From RI-242 sp038246255 (GTDB taxonomy: Bacteria > Planctomycetota > UBA1135 > GCA-002686595), in assembly GCA_038246255.1 (NCBI GenBank), contig JBBRWC010000008.1, positions 1 to 64,000 of the forward strand: DNA of 64,000 bases, given 5' to 3'. The notes below the pieces were generated by a model. It was not told the origin of the DNA. It ran no database searches and was given only the letters and a program-made list of their open reading frames with translations. This document shows positions 26,618 to 35,803 of this stretch, one piece after another. The position numbers were made by a program, and so were the translations under genes. How positions within the stretch are numbered: the stretch's first letter is position 1; each line of letters opens with the position of its first letter.

Positions 26618-27687
26618 CGCCCCTGGGCGGTCACCGTGGAGCGCTCGGTTCCGGAGAACACTGCGGAGGCTGAAACGTCGGTCGTTTCACCCATGGCGTC
26701 GACGCTGAGTTCGACGTCCATCGAGCCCTCGAGTGTGCCTTCGAGTTCCATAGAGTGGACAAAACCGCCGGTCATGTTCCACAGGAGCTCGCCTTCGTAC
26801 GCGGTCGACCCCGTGAAAGTGGCGCGCGTAAGCTCGAAGTCGATCTCCGCGGGCATTTCCGCGATTGAGCCTACGAGCTCCATGATCATGTCGGCCATGT
26901 CGAGCGCTATCTCGAGGTCGATGGTGATCGCGATCACCGCGACGTTCACACCCTCGAGCTCGCGCGTGCCCTGGTATGTCGCGGTGCGGGTGCCCGTGAC
27001 CATCTGCTCGAGACTGTCGCCGAGAAACTGTCCGGTGAACGCCTTGAGCGTGGCTTCCATCTGCTCGTCGCTGTCGCCGCTGCTCCAGCCGAGGTCACCG
27101 CCTGGAGCCCAAAGGCGCTGGACGATGGACAGCGGGAGTTCCCACGAATCCCCCGTTTTCACCGCCCGCCCGGGTAGGAACACGCGCAGGTCCATGTCCT
27201 CCTCGAGGCCATCGAGCAGCGCCGCGTCGCCGCTGTTGTCGGGTGCCCATTCGACGGTGTGCTCACCCGCGGCCTCGTCCCAGGTGAACACCACCTCTTT
27301 CCCTTCGAGGTCGCTGCTGCCCTCGGAGGTTTCGGTCTGGCTCTCCCCGGCCATTTCGACGTCGGCGTCGGCCTTGGTCAAGAGTGTCTCGAAGGTGCGG
27401 ACGACCTTCGAGGGGCGACCTTCGCCCATCGAGCGGTACTCGTCCTCGACGGTGATGGTCCGATCCAACGTCATGCTCATCGTGGGGACGCCGATCATCC
27501 CCATGACGTTCTCCCCGTCGACCATCACGCTCAGGTCGTCGAGCTCGAAGGTCATGACGCTCGCAAACGTCTTTGCGACCGAGGTGCCGACCTGGGGCGC
27601 AAAACGCGGCTCCGCGTCGGTGGGATTCCAAGCAAGAAGCAGTCCGGCGGCGCCGAACGCGAGGACGAGTCTGTGGGTCGGTTTCAT
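26614..27687 (-). CDS. Secreted protein of unknown function (paralogue A)
   Basis: 357 residues with a signal peptide (hydrophobic 7-19, possible cleavage after DA at 24-25). It is rich in Met, Glu, Asp and Thr. It shares several stretches with the next gene upstream: DALLDGLEEDMDLR-like core, LPxRxxxxGDxxElP, and LxAPGGxL, so the two are tandem paralogues. No family is recognised. Repeated beta-strand-like sequences and the absence of cysteines suggest an extracytoplasmic beta protein. DUF309 follows with a four-base overlap. Confidence 0.78.
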   Translation of the reverse strand: MKPTHRLVLAFGAAGLLLAWNPTDAEPRFAPQVGTSVAKTFASVMTFELDDLSVMVDGENVMGMIGVPTMSMTLDRTITVEDEYRSMGEGRPSKVVRTFETLLTKADADVEMAGESQTETSEGSSDLEGKEVVFTWDEAAGEHTVEWAPDNSGDAALLDGLEEDMDLRVFLPGRAVKTGDSWELPLSIVQRLWAPGGDLGWSSGDSDEQMEATLKAFTGQFLGDSLEQMVTGTRTATYQGTRELEGVNVAVIAITIDLEIALDMADMIMELVGSIAEMPAEIDFELTRATFTGSTAYEGELLWNMTGGFVHSMELEGTLEGSMDVELSVDAMGETTDVSASAVFSGTERSTVTAQGR

Positions 27688-27722
27688 GGGGAACGGCGGC
27701 GGGACGCGGAGAGAGTTGTGTG

Positions 27723-27757
27723 GGGTTAGGGCCCCGCGCGTGGCGGGACCCTAACCC
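27723..27757 (-). terminator. Inverted repeat between the secreted paralogues
   Basis: GGGTTAGGG (27723-27731) pairs perfectly with CCCTAACCC (27749-27757), with a further GC-rich inner stem after one mismatch. It lies 30 bases past the stop of paralogue B and 36 before the start of paralogue A, both on the minus strand. It lacks a T-run, so it is a hairpin that may attenuate or terminate, or an operator for the downstream gene. Confidence 0.55.
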
Positions 27758-27787
27758 GCGTCAGATGGCTCGAGACTCAGATGGGGA

Positions 27788-28840
27788 TCAAAGGCGCGTG
27801 GTGGCGAAGACGTAGGACTGGGTGCCGCTCATCCCGATCGTCTGCTCGATGTTCATCGGGCCGTTGCCGGGGTCCATGCTCATCGCGACGTCGACCGTCG
27901 AACTGAAGTCGCCCTTCAGCTCGAGCGACACGAAGTGACCACCCGCGAGATCCCAGGTGAGCTCGCCCTCAAGCTGCATCGTGATTTCCACGTCGGCGGA
28001 CTGGACGTCCATGCCGCCGGGGACGTCCTCGTTGTTCGCCATCATTGTCTGCATGGCCTCGGTCATGTCGCGAGCGCTCTCGATGTCGATCTTGAGGCGG
28101 ATCACCGCGATACGACGGCCGTCCTCCTCGCGCACCGCGAGCAGTTCACCCGTCGCGCTGCCGGTCAGTTCGCCGAGCATGTCGGCGAGGTTCTGGTCGC
28201 TGCCCATGCCCATTTGCTGGGCCTCGGCGTCGTCGGGCTTGAGCTGCAGGTTGCCACCCGGAGCCAGCACGCCGACGAGGCCGGTCGGCGGGATCTCGTA
28301 GGTGTCGCCAATCGCGAGGGGGCGGTTGGGCAACAGCGCGCGCAGGTCCATGTCTTCCTCGAGGCCGTCGAGCAGCGCGCTGTCGCCCTGCTTCTCGTCC
28401 GCGTAGCGCACGTCGTACTCACTGGCCTGCGCGTCCCAGTCGAACAGGACCGCGTAACCCTCGAGCTCGCTGCCCCCCGACGTGTCTGCGGACATGGGGC
28501 CCGTCATCGGGTTTTCCATCTCGGACTTTCCGCCGAGATCCAGGGTGCTGTACGTCCGCTTGAGCTTTGTCGGGCGGCCATCGCCCACCGCCAGGTATTC
28601 GTCGGTGACCTCGACCGTTTGGCTGGCCTCGACGGTCATCTCCATCTCCATGGGGAACGGGGGGGGATTGCCGTTCATCAGCATGTTGAAGTTGTCCATC
28701 GACATCGCCGAGGACATCGCGAATGACTTCTCGAGCGACAGGCCCTCCGCGACGGAGAAGGCGACCTTCTCCTCGGTCGAGACGAGTGCGAAGAGGAGGG
28801 GTGTCGCCGCCGCAGCGGCCAAACAGGTGACGAGTTTCAT
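27788..28840 (-). CDS. Secreted protein of unknown function (paralogue B)
   Basis: 350 residues from ATG 28840, with a signal peptide (MKLVTCLAAAAATPLLFALV). It is a paralogue of the protein encoded just downstream: both contain ALLDGLEEDMDLR, a following GDTYEIPP/GDSWELPL segment and LAPGGNL/WAPGGDL, and both begin with a Met/Ser-rich stretch and a strand of type TVEVTDEYLAVGDGRP. It is Met-rich overall. No domain is recognised. The longer open frame to 29059 is Arg/Pro-rich and is not used. A hairpin separates the two genes. Confidence 0.78.
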   Translation of the reverse strand: MKLVTCLAAAAATPLLFALVSTEEKVAFSVAEGLSLEKSFAMSSAMSMDNFNMLMNGNPPPFPMEMEMTVEASQTVEVTDEYLAVGDGRPTKLKRTYSTLDLGGKSEMENPMTGPMSADTSGGSELEGYAVLFDWDAQASEYDVRYADEKQGDSALLDGLEEDMDLRALLPNRPLAIGDTYEIPPTGLVGVLAPGGNLQLKPDDAEAQQMGMGSDQNLADMLGELTGSATGELLAVREEDGRRIAVIRLKIDIESARDMTEAMQTMMANNEDVPGGMDVQSADVEITMQLEGELTWDLAGGHFVSLELKGDFSSTVDVAMSMDPGNGPMNIEQTIGMSGTQSYVFATTRL

Positions 28841-29285
28841 AGGGCGTAGGGCCGGCTTGGGCCGGCAGGGGGTCGGGGAACGGCCCGCGGAATGGGGCGA
28901 CTGAGATTTTTCGAAGGGTGCTTCTGGCGTCGGTTTCTGGTCCCCGCGGTGCCGCCAGTGTCGAGATTGGCGCGGTCCGGTCGGGATTACTTGGGTGGTA
29001 CGGGGCTGCCTGCGTGGGAGGGGTGCGGCGTCGTCGGGGACAGGCTCGGGCGGTAACACACTCCGGACGGGAGCGCGATCCGGCCACCAGTCCCTCTACT
29101 ACGCACGGCGCGGCGGCAGATTCGCGGCGCTGTGCGCCTGTTGGCTCCCCGGCCGCATCTTGGCCCGCAGGGGGCGATGATTATACCCGAGCGACGCGCG
29201 CTCCAATGGCCGAAGCGCCCAACGGGCCCGCCGGGGGTTGATAGGCTTTCCGCCGCAACCGCCCCAACCGCCCCGCACCTCGCCC
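28841..29285. other. Divergent intergenic region, no gene seen
   Basis: A 445-base gap between the secreted paralogue B (minus) and the large secreted protein (plus), one of the longest non-coding stretches here. Open frames crossing it are Arg/Gly/Pro-rich and I do not believe them. I recognise no RNA gene, repeat or clear promoter boxes. It should contain two outward promoters. Confidence 0.5.
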
Positions 29286-31697
29286 ATGCGTTCCGCCCTC
29301 CCGCTCGCCCTCGCACTTGCTTTTTTCACACCCGCGGGGCGCGGGGATCCTTGCGTTGCTCAGATCGAAGCGCCCGCCGCGCAACCCGCCGCGGCCGCGG
29401 TCGGTTGGGAGCACCCCGCGGGCGCACCCGGCATGGAGTACCCCGAAGCGCGGGACATCCGCGTCGCGGACACGGTTGCCCACGCTGATGCGGGGGGTGG
29501 AGCCGAGCAGGTGCTAGTGGGGCTGTGCGCGACACCCGAGGGGTTTGCGGCGCTTTGGCGCGACGGCCGCCACGGGAATCAGGGCCTCGTGCTCGGGCGG
29601 GTCGACACTGCGGGGGATCCCCTGGGGCCCGAGGAGCCGGTGCACGGCCCCGACACGCACCTGCACGGTGAGCCCAGCCTCGCGGCGGCCCCGCCGTTCG
29701 TCGGAGCCGTGGCGTGGTTGACCGCCGATCCGGGCAAAGCGGGCGCCCGGGCGCGGTTTTTCGTCGGGGAAGTCGGAATGTTGGGGCCCGCGCGAGCCCT
29801 CGAAGCGGCGCCGGGAGCGGCATCGGTAGCAGCGACGATGCCGCTGCGCGAACCCGTGGTCGCCTTCGACACCAAGGGCCACGCGCGTGTCCTCGGGCGC
29901 GTCGGCGACCGGCTCGTTATCGCCCATTACGAGCCCCTGTTCGAGCCCGCGGACGCCCCCCGCCCCCTCGACCCCGACGGCCCTCCGGTCCGTGGCCGTG
30001 CGCACCTCGCGGGAGCCGGGGACGGGCAGTTCGCCGCAGCGTGGACTCGGGATGACGGTGTCGCGCTGTGGGTCGAGCGGGCCGCGCAAGCGGAGCTCCC
30101 TGCGGTCCGCCACGTGGCACCCGGCGAGGCGGTCGGCCTCGCCGCCGCGCCCGGCGGCGACGGTTGGTGGCTGTTGTTGCGCCGCGAGGCCCGTTTGTTC
30201 CTCGTCCGACTGGACGCCGCCGGGCGCCACTTTGGCCCCCAGCGCGGCGGCATGCCGCTCGACGCGGCGAGTGTGTCTTTCGCCACGTGGGACCAGGGCC
30301 TTTTGCTCGCGGTCGAGCGGCGCGTGGAGGGCAGCGAGCGCCACCGCGGCGGCCCGCTCGAGCTCTACTTCCTGGACCGCGACGGGGTGCCTCTTGGTCC
30401 GCCTTTGCCCGTGCCCGGGCCCGACGGTCGGGGGGCCTTTGGCCTGTGCGTGGCGGCGCAGGGCAGCCGCGCGCTCCTCGCGTGGACGGACCGGCGCGGC
30501 GGTGACGGGAACGTGTACTTCCGCTTGATCGGACCGCGGGACCTGGACCGGCCCGAGCGCCGCTGGAACAGCGACGTCGCCAGCGCCGATCAGTCCCATC
30601 CCGCGGTCGGTGCCGCGCGGGACGGACTCGCGCTCGCGATCTGGGAGGACCGGCGCGGGGGCGAGGGGCGCATCTTCGGCCGTTGGCTCGGTCCGGACGG
30701 TTGGGCCGGCGGCGAGTTCGAAGCGGGGGACCCGCGCGCGCCGGGGAGCGCCACGGTGCCCTCCGTTGCCGCGCTCGCGCCGTCGTCCGGGGGCGGAGCG
30801 GCGGTCGTTTGGAAACAGCAGCACGAACGCGGTGCGCGCACCCTCGCGCGGATCGTCGACGCGGGCGGTCAGGCGCTCGGCGCCACCATCGAGCTGGCCG
30901 CGCCGAGCTCGTCCGTCGCCTGGCCCGCGGCGGTTGCGGGCCTGGGCACGGGTGGGTTTCTCGTCGCCGACATCGCGGCACCCGCGGAGGGGATGCCCCC
31001 GCACCTGTTGTACCGCGGCGTGGACGCGGGCGGCCGTTCCGACGGAGCGCCCCGGGTGCTGGCCCGCGCCCAAGTCGGTGAGCCCGGCCGTCCCCACGCG
31101 GCGGCCCTCGACGACGGACGTGTCCTCGTCGTTTGGGACGAGCGGCCCGCGGGTGCGCTGCCGCGCATGTTCGGTCGTTTTCTTTCCAGCGCGCTCGAGC
31201 CCGAGGGCGAACCTGTGCGATTTGGCCCGAGCCCCACCGCGACCGGCGACCACGACCCGTGTGTCGCGCCCGACACGGGTGGCGGGTTTGTCCTCGCGTG
31301 GTCGGGCAACGCCGGGGCGACCCGCGATATTTTTGCGCGCCGTTTTGACCGCGGCGCGCGCCCCGCCGGACCCTTGATCCCGGTCAGCGTGCGTGCGGGT
31401 ACGCAGGAATCCGCGGATGTTGTGCAACTCGCGGACGGCAGCCACGTGGTGTCATGGCAGGACGACCTGTCCGGTGGACGTCACGTGCAAGCGCGGCGGA
31501 TTCGCGCGGACGGCACGCTCGGCGCAATCGCGACGGTCAACCAGCGCGAATCGATCTTCGTCGAAGACCGCACGACACCGCGGATCGCTGCGCTCGGGGA
31601 CGGGCTTGCGGCCGTGTGGGTCGATCGTCGGCGTGGACTCGGCCTCGACGTGTTCGCGTCTGTGCTCGGCCCCGCGTTCGACGCGGACCTTCCCTAA
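29286..31697 (+). CDS. Large secreted protein with propeller-like W-DxRxG repeats
   Basis: 803 residues with a signal peptide (about 1-22). The sequence has repeated units of about 50-60 residues ending in motifs such as LAWTDRRGGDGNVYFRLIG, LAIWEDRRGGEGRIFGRWLG, VVWDERPAGALPRMFGRFL, LAWSGNAGATRDIFARRF and AVWVDRRRGLGLDVFA. The pattern W-x-D-x-R, then G-x-x-D/R-I/V-F/Y, looks like a beta-propeller or sialidase-like Asp-box relative. No catalytic residues can be named. It is probably an extracytoplasmic structural or sugar-binding protein. It converges on the FG-GAP lipoprotein gene, with seven bases between the stops. Confidence 0.8.
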   Translation: MRSALPLALALAFFTPAGRGDPCVAQIEAPAAQPAAAAVGWEHPAGAPGMEYPEARDIRVADTVAHADAGGGAEQVLVGLCATPEGFAALWRDGRHGNQGLVLGRVDTAGDPLGPEEPVHGPDTHLHGEPSLAAAPPFVGAVAWLTADPGKAGARARFFVGEVGMLGPARALEAAPGAASVAATMPLREPVVAFDTKGHARVLGRVGDRLVIAHYEPLFEPADAPRPLDPDGPPVRGRAHLAGAGDGQFAAAWTRDDGVALWVERAAQAELPAVRHVAPGEAVGLAAAPGGDGWWLLLRREARLFLVRLDAAGRHFGPQRGGMPLDAASVSFATWDQGLLLAVERRVEGSERHRGGPLELYFLDRDGVPLGPPLPVPGPDGRGAFGLCVAAQGSRALLAWTDRRGGDGNVYFRLIGPRDLDRPERRWNSDVASADQSHPAVGAARDGLALAIWEDRRGGEGRIFGRWLGPDGWAGGEFEAGDPRAPGSATVPSVAALAPSSGGGAAVVWKQQHERGARTLARIVDAGGQALGATIELAAPSSSVAWPAAVAGLGTGGFLVADIAAPAEGMPPHLLYRGVDAGGRSDGAPRVLARAQVGEPGRPHAAALDDGRVLVVWDERPAGALPRMFGRFLSSALEPEGEPVRFGPSPTATGDHDPCVAPDTGGGFVLAWSGNAGATRDIFARRFDRGARPAGPLIPVSVRAGTQESADVVQLADGSHVVSWQDDLSGGRHVQARRIRADGTLGAIATVNQRESIFVEDRTTPRIAALGDGLAAVWVDRRRGLGLDVFASVLGPAFDADLP

Positions 31698-31704
31698 TCA
31701 CCCG

Positions 31705-33765
31705 TCAAGGCACGAGGGCAAAACGCACGAGTTGGCTCGTGTCCTCTAGCCCCGGATTCACCCCGACAAAACCGATCCGCAAGAGTTGGCTGCCGACGAG
31801 CGCGACGGTGGCGGGGGGCACAACCACCACCAGGTTCGCGCGGCCCACACCGTCGAGCACACCCCCCGCGGTCGCCACCAACACCGTCTGCGCGGCGTCG
31901 ACCAAACCCAGCGGCCACGGGGCGAGGGGCGGCGCGCCGAGGTTGGGTGCGAGCACGGAACCCGCGACAAGGAACAACTCGCCGGCGCGCTCCGCGCCCG
32001 CATCGAGGATGAGCCCGCCACTGCCGCCCGCGAGCAGCGGATAACGCGGTCGTTCGGGAATCAGGCGCACAGGACGGCGCGACCACGCGTAGGCGGCGCC
32101 CGCAAGAAACGTCGACGGATTGAGCGCTTCGAGCCACGCTCCCGCGACGTAGTCCGGTTGGCCGTCGCCGTCGAGGTCGCGGCCGCCGTCGACCCAGACT
32201 CCCATCTGGCCGTTGGCCACGAAACCCGTGTGGCGCGCAAGACGTTCGCCGCTTTGGCCGCTGAAGATGTGCACCGCTCCGAACGAGCTTTGCTCTTGCA
32301 GCGCGCCCACGATCAAGTCCGCGTGTCCGTCGCCATCGATGTCGCCGACACCACCCACGGCGCCGCCGAACTTGTCGTTGGCGGCGAGCCCGTAGAACGT
32401 GTGCAGCACCGCGCCGTCGGCGCCGGAGTACACCCGCGCCATGCCCGCCCAGAACGCGACGAGGCCGTTCTCCCAACCGCCGACGATCGCGTCAGGAATG
32501 CCGTCGGCGTTCACGTCGCTGGCCGCGCCGACCGCAAAACCGAAATGGTCCTGCACGGCGTCGGCGAGGAAACGCTGCAGGAGGGCTCCGTCGGCGCCGG
32601 ACAGGATCTCCGCCGCCCCCGCGCTCGGGCCTACGGTCGGATCGCCCCATGCACCGGCGATCAGGTCCAGCACACCGTCGTCGTTCACGTCGCCAATCGC
32701 CGCGATCGCGATGCCCATCTGCGCGTTGGTGGCCACACCACGCCGCTCGCCAAGCACGCTGCCGTCGACGCCGGAATGGATGCTGACGCGGCCGATGTTG
32801 ATCACCGCGTTGTGCATGAACTTCGGCGTTCCGACGGCGATGTCCGGCACACCGTCGCCGTCGGCGTCGCCGACACCCGCGACCGCGGTGCCAAACTCCT
32901 CCGTCATCCCGCTCTGGGGTACGGGGCCCTGGATGGAATGGAGCCGCGTGCCGTCCAGGCCGGAAAGGACGTCCACGCGGCCGCGTTCGTCCGCGGTGAA
33001 TGGCGCCCCGACGACGATGTCCGGTGTTCCGTCCCCATCAAAATCGCCGAACGCCGCGAGGCCGCGGCCAAAACTCTCGTTCGCGTCGACTCCGGGGACC
33101 TCCCACAGAGTCGCGCCGGTGCGTCCGGAGATCAAACGGACGCGGCCGACACCGGTCGGTGCGGCGACGACGAGGTCCGCCGCGCCGTCGCCGTCGACGT
33201 CCGCGATGAGGACGGCGCGCTCGCCAAACCGCTGGTTCGAGGCGGTTCCGCGCGCCGAAAACAGGAGGCCGCCCCGGGTCGCGGCACTGCCGAAGGGGGG
33301 TGCCGCAGTGTCCGGTCCCGGTCCAACCCCGGCGTACACCTGGAAATCCGCCGTGGCGCTGAAGGTCTTGCCGTTGGTGCCCTGACCCACGAGACTCAGG
33401 GTGTGGGGGCCCGCTGCGAGACCGTCAAGCTGCGCGGTCAGCACCATGTTGGTCGCCGTGAAAGGGACCACTTGGCCGTCGAGGCGCAGAACCACCGACG
33501 GCCACTTCGGCGCGGCGCCACTTACATCGACCTGGACAGCGATCGCGGGCCCCGCCAGCACGGTGTAGGGCGTCGGCGCGGCGAACGCCGCCAGGGTCGC
33601 GGGTCCTGCATCCCCGCCGCCGCCGCCACACGCCGCAACGAGGCATATCACCAGCAGCCCCGCCATGAGCCGCACCGCGAACCGCGCCGCGAACCGCGCC
33701 GCGAACCGCGCCGCGAACCGCGGGAGCGATGCCGGGGCAGACGCAGAATAGGGAGTGCGTTTCAA
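31705..33765 (-). CDS. FG-GAP repeat (integrin-like propeller) lipoprotein
   Basis: About 686 residues from a TTG at 33765; ATG 33666 would give 653. A lipobox (LVAAC, followed by five Gly) ends the signal sequence. At about 150-560 there are repeated FG-GAP/calcium-loop units, for example DVDGDGAADLVV, DFDGDGTPDIVVGAP, DADGDGVPDIAVG, DVNDDGVLDLIAGAW and DIDGDGHADLIVGA, each about 60 residues apart, forming an alpha-integrin-type propeller. The last 80 residues are a separate beta domain. It is a surface-type protein of unknown ligand. The upstream start is preferred because a positively charged n-region is otherwise missing. Confidence 0.85.
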   Translation of the reverse strand: MKRTPYSASAPASLPRFAARFAARFAARFAVRLMAGLLVICLVAACGGGGGDAGPATLAAFAAPTPYTVLAGPAIAVQVDVSGAAPKWPSVVLRLDGQVVPFTATNMVLTAQLDGLAAGPHTLSLVGQGTNGKTFSATADFQVYAGVGPGPDTAAPPFGSAATRGGLLFSARGTASNQRFGERAVLIADVDGDGAADLVVAAPTGVGRVRLISGRTGATLWEVPGVDANESFGRGLAAFGDFDGDGTPDIVVGAPFTADERGRVDVLSGLDGTRLHSIQGPVPQSGMTEEFGTAVAGVGDADGDGVPDIAVGTPKFMHNAVINIGRVSIHSGVDGSVLGERRGVATNAQMGIAIAAIGDVNDDGVLDLIAGAWGDPTVGPSAGAAEILSGADGALLQRFLADAVQDHFGFAVGAASDVNADGIPDAIVGGWENGLVAFWAGMARVYSGADGAVLHTFYGLAANDKFGGAVGGVGDIDGDGHADLIVGALQEQSSFGAVHIFSGQSGERLARHTGFVANGQMGVWVDGGRDLDGDGQPDYVAGAWLEALNPSTFLAGAAYAWSRRPVRLIPERPRYPLLAGGSGGLILDAGAERAGELFLVAGSVLAPNLGAPPLAPWPLGLVDAAQTVLVATAGGVLDGVGRANLVVVVPPATVALVGSQLLRIGFVGVNPGLEDTSQLVRFALVP
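33671..33722. repeat. 12-bp tandem repeat in the FG-GAP lipoprotein N-terminus
   Basis: About four copies of CGCGCCGCGAAC, with one variant copy at the left end. In the minus frame of the lipoprotein gene they encode RFAARFAARFAARFAVR just before the signal hydrophobic core. The unit preserves the reading frame. If the gene starts at ATG 33666 the repeat is instead in the 5' leader. Confidence 0.85.
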
Positions 33766-33889
33766 GGGTGTAGGGGGCCGCAGCGTTCGCGGCCGGAGTG
33801 GTCCGCCCGCGGGCCCCATACCAAGTCTACGCCGTAGGTCCGTGGGCGGACGCTCGGGCATTGCGCGGGGCGTCCTACGCTGAGCCCGA

Positions 33890-35668
33890 ATGTCCCCGCC
33901 CTTCGAACGTCTCGCCAGCCGCGATTCAATGCACCCCGAGGGTGCGTCGGCAGCGCGGCGCTTGGCGCTCAGGGCGCGCCGGGTGCACTGGGCGCACTGG
34001 GCGCACTGGGCGCACTGGGCCGCGGCGCTGGCGCTCGCCGCGGCGCTCCTCGCGTTGGGTTTGCTGGTCCACGGGCCGGGTCTGGGGGGCGGCGAACTGC
34101 ACCACGAAGAAGGCCGCCGCGCGCTGCCGGCCCGAGCGATGCTCACGACGGGCGATTTTGCCGTGCCGCGCATCTTCGGGCGCCCCTACCTCGCCAAACC
34201 ACCGCTCTATTTCTGGAGCGTCGCGGCCGCGGCGGTGGTGTTTGAAGAGGGGCATGTCACCGCGTTTGCCGCGCGTTTGCCGGCGCTGCTGGCCGTCCTT
34301 GGACTCAGCGTGCTCGTGTTGGCCGCCGCCCGGCGCACGGCCGGGAATGGGCCTGCGGCCGCCCTGGCGCTCGGCGTGCTGATCGCTCCCGAACTTGCCG
34401 CGAAGGCGCAGCTAGGAGAAATGGACACGGTTTTTGCGCTGCTCGCGTTTGCCGCGGCCAGCGCGTGCCTCGCGGCGCTTCGCGCGGACGGCGCCGTGCT
34501 GGGCGGGTCCGTTGCCGCGGGGGTATTGGCCGGGGTGTTCGCCGGGCTGTTCGCCGGGGCAGCGCTCCTGACCAAGGGGCCCCTCGGCCTCGTGTTCGGC
34601 CTCGGGCCGGCCCTAGGGGCGCTCTTCGACCCGACGCGGCGCGCGCGGGCAGTCCGCGTGCTTGCCGTGTCGCTTCCCATCGCGCTGCTGCCAGGGGCGC
34701 TTTGGTACACGGTTTTGGTCGAGCGTTTGGGCGGCGGCGCGGAGGCGCTCGCAACGTTCGGACGCGAACTGGGCCGTGGGGGCGGCGGCGGTCTCGCGAC
34801 GTATCTTGCGGACCGCGGGAAGTTCACGGCGGGTGTGTTGCTCGGCGGGTTGCCGGCGACGCTGCTGTTAGCGGCGGGCCTCGCGACACGGCACACCCGC
34901 GCCGCGCTTTTTGGCGACCGGGAGGCGAAGGCAGCGCTCCTCGGCCTCGTGCCGGGCCTCCTCGTGCTCGCGGTCTGGCCCGCGGTGCGCGCGCGGTACG
35001 CCCTGCCGCTATTGCCCCTCGCCGCGCTCGCCGCCGCACCGGTCGCTGCAGCGCTGTGGAACTCAAGCTCCGCCCGCGCCGCCGAGCCCCTCTTGCGCGC
35101 TGCCGTTCGGGCGGTTGCTGGCCTGCGCGCCGCGATGCTGGCGGGGGCGGCCGGCGCCGCTTTGTTATTCGTCGTGTCCGGCGCCGCGGCGGCCGGCCTG
35201 CCGCTTGCGTCAGCCGTGCCGCTGGGGGCACCCGGAGTTTTCGCGGCCGCCGCGGCGGCGATCTTCGGATTCGGGCTGTGGCGCACCGTCTCGGGCCCCG
35301 CGCGGCTGATTCTGTGCCTGTTGGTCGCCGCGGGGTTGACCGCCCTGCAAGCCGACGCTGGGCGAGAGCGCAACCGGTCGCGGCACGGCCGTGCGGAGGG
35401 CGCGCGGATCCTGTGGGACGCGAGTGCGGGCCAGCCGCTCGCGACCGACCGCTGGGGCAACTTCAACCTGCTGTTCGAGCTGCCGGCTGCGCCCCATTGG
35501 GCTGAAGCGCCGGACACGCTCCCCGCGGGGGCTTTGCTCCTGCGCGCGCGCGGAATGGGCGCCCCGGGGCCCGATTGGGAACCGCTTCCGGCGGCGCAGT
35601 GGTCGGATAGGGAGATCGCCACCTGCCCCGAACTGGCGAGCTTGGGGGTGTGGCTGCGCGTGCGTTGA
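33890..35668 (+). CDS. ArnT-like membrane glycosyltransferase (GT39/GT83 type)
   Basis: 592 residues with about 12 hydrophobic segments. The first extracytoplasmic loop carries HHEEGRRALPARAMLTTGDF and RPYLAKPPLYFW, the classic acidic motif and KPPLxxW motif of ArnT/PMT-family enzymes, which transfer sugars from polyprenyl phosphate. The acceptor is unknown; lipid A-like or glycan acceptors are typical. The cytoplasmic N-terminus contains four copies of His-Trp-Ala from a 9-bp repeat. A start at the Met 14 codon is also possible. It is divergent from the FG-GAP lipoprotein gene; the 124-base gap must hold both promoters. Confidence 0.87.
   Translation: MSPPFERLASRDSMHPEGASAARRLALRARRVHWAHWAHWAHWAAALALAAALLALGLLVHGPGLGGGELHHEEGRRALPARAMLTTGDFAVPRIFGRPYLAKPPLYFWSVAAAAVVFEEGHVTAFAARLPALLAVLGLSVLVLAAARRTAGNGPAAALALGVLIAPELAAKAQLGEMDTVFALLAFAAASACLAALRADGAVLGGSVAAGVLAGVFAGLFAGAALLTKGPLGLVFGLGPALGALFDPTRRARAVRVLAVSLPIALLPGALWYTVLVERLGGGAEALATFGRELGRGGGGGLATYLADRGKFTAGVLLGGLPATLLLAAGLATRHTRAALFGDREAKAALLGLVPGLLVLAVWPAVRARYALPLLPLAALAAAPVAAALWNSSSARAAEPLLRAAVRAVAGLRAAMLAGAAGAALLFVVSGAAAAGLPLASAVPLGAPGVFAAAAAAIFGFGLWRTVSGPARLILCLLVAAGLTALQADAGRERNRSRHGRAEGARILWDASAGQPLATDRWGNFNLLFELPAAPHWAEAPDTLPAGALLLRARGMGAPGPDWEPLPAAQWSDREIATCPELASLGVWLRVR
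33985..34020. repeat. 9-bp tandem repeat in the ArnT-like gene
   Basis: Four perfect copies of GCACTGGGC encode His-Trp-Ala repeats just before the first membrane segment. The unit is a multiple of three, so expansions keep the frame. Confidence 0.92.
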
Positions 35669-35803
35669 GGTCCGTGCACACGACCAGCGTCCGCCGCCGC
35701 GGACCACGCGCCATCCTGCGCGAGCGGGCGGTCCCATTTGCGCGCGACGCGCGCGCCCGCAGGTCCTTCGGCGCGCGGTATTTGCGATCCTCTAGGCACA
35801 ACC

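Noticed and set aside
29514..31445. Minus-strand open frame of 643 codons
   Set aside because: Antisense shadow of the secreted propeller-like protein, with no recognisable motif.
31786..33837. Plus-strand open frame of 683 codons
   Set aside because: Antisense shadow of the FG-GAP lipoprotein, whose calcium-loop repeats on the minus strand are unmistakable.
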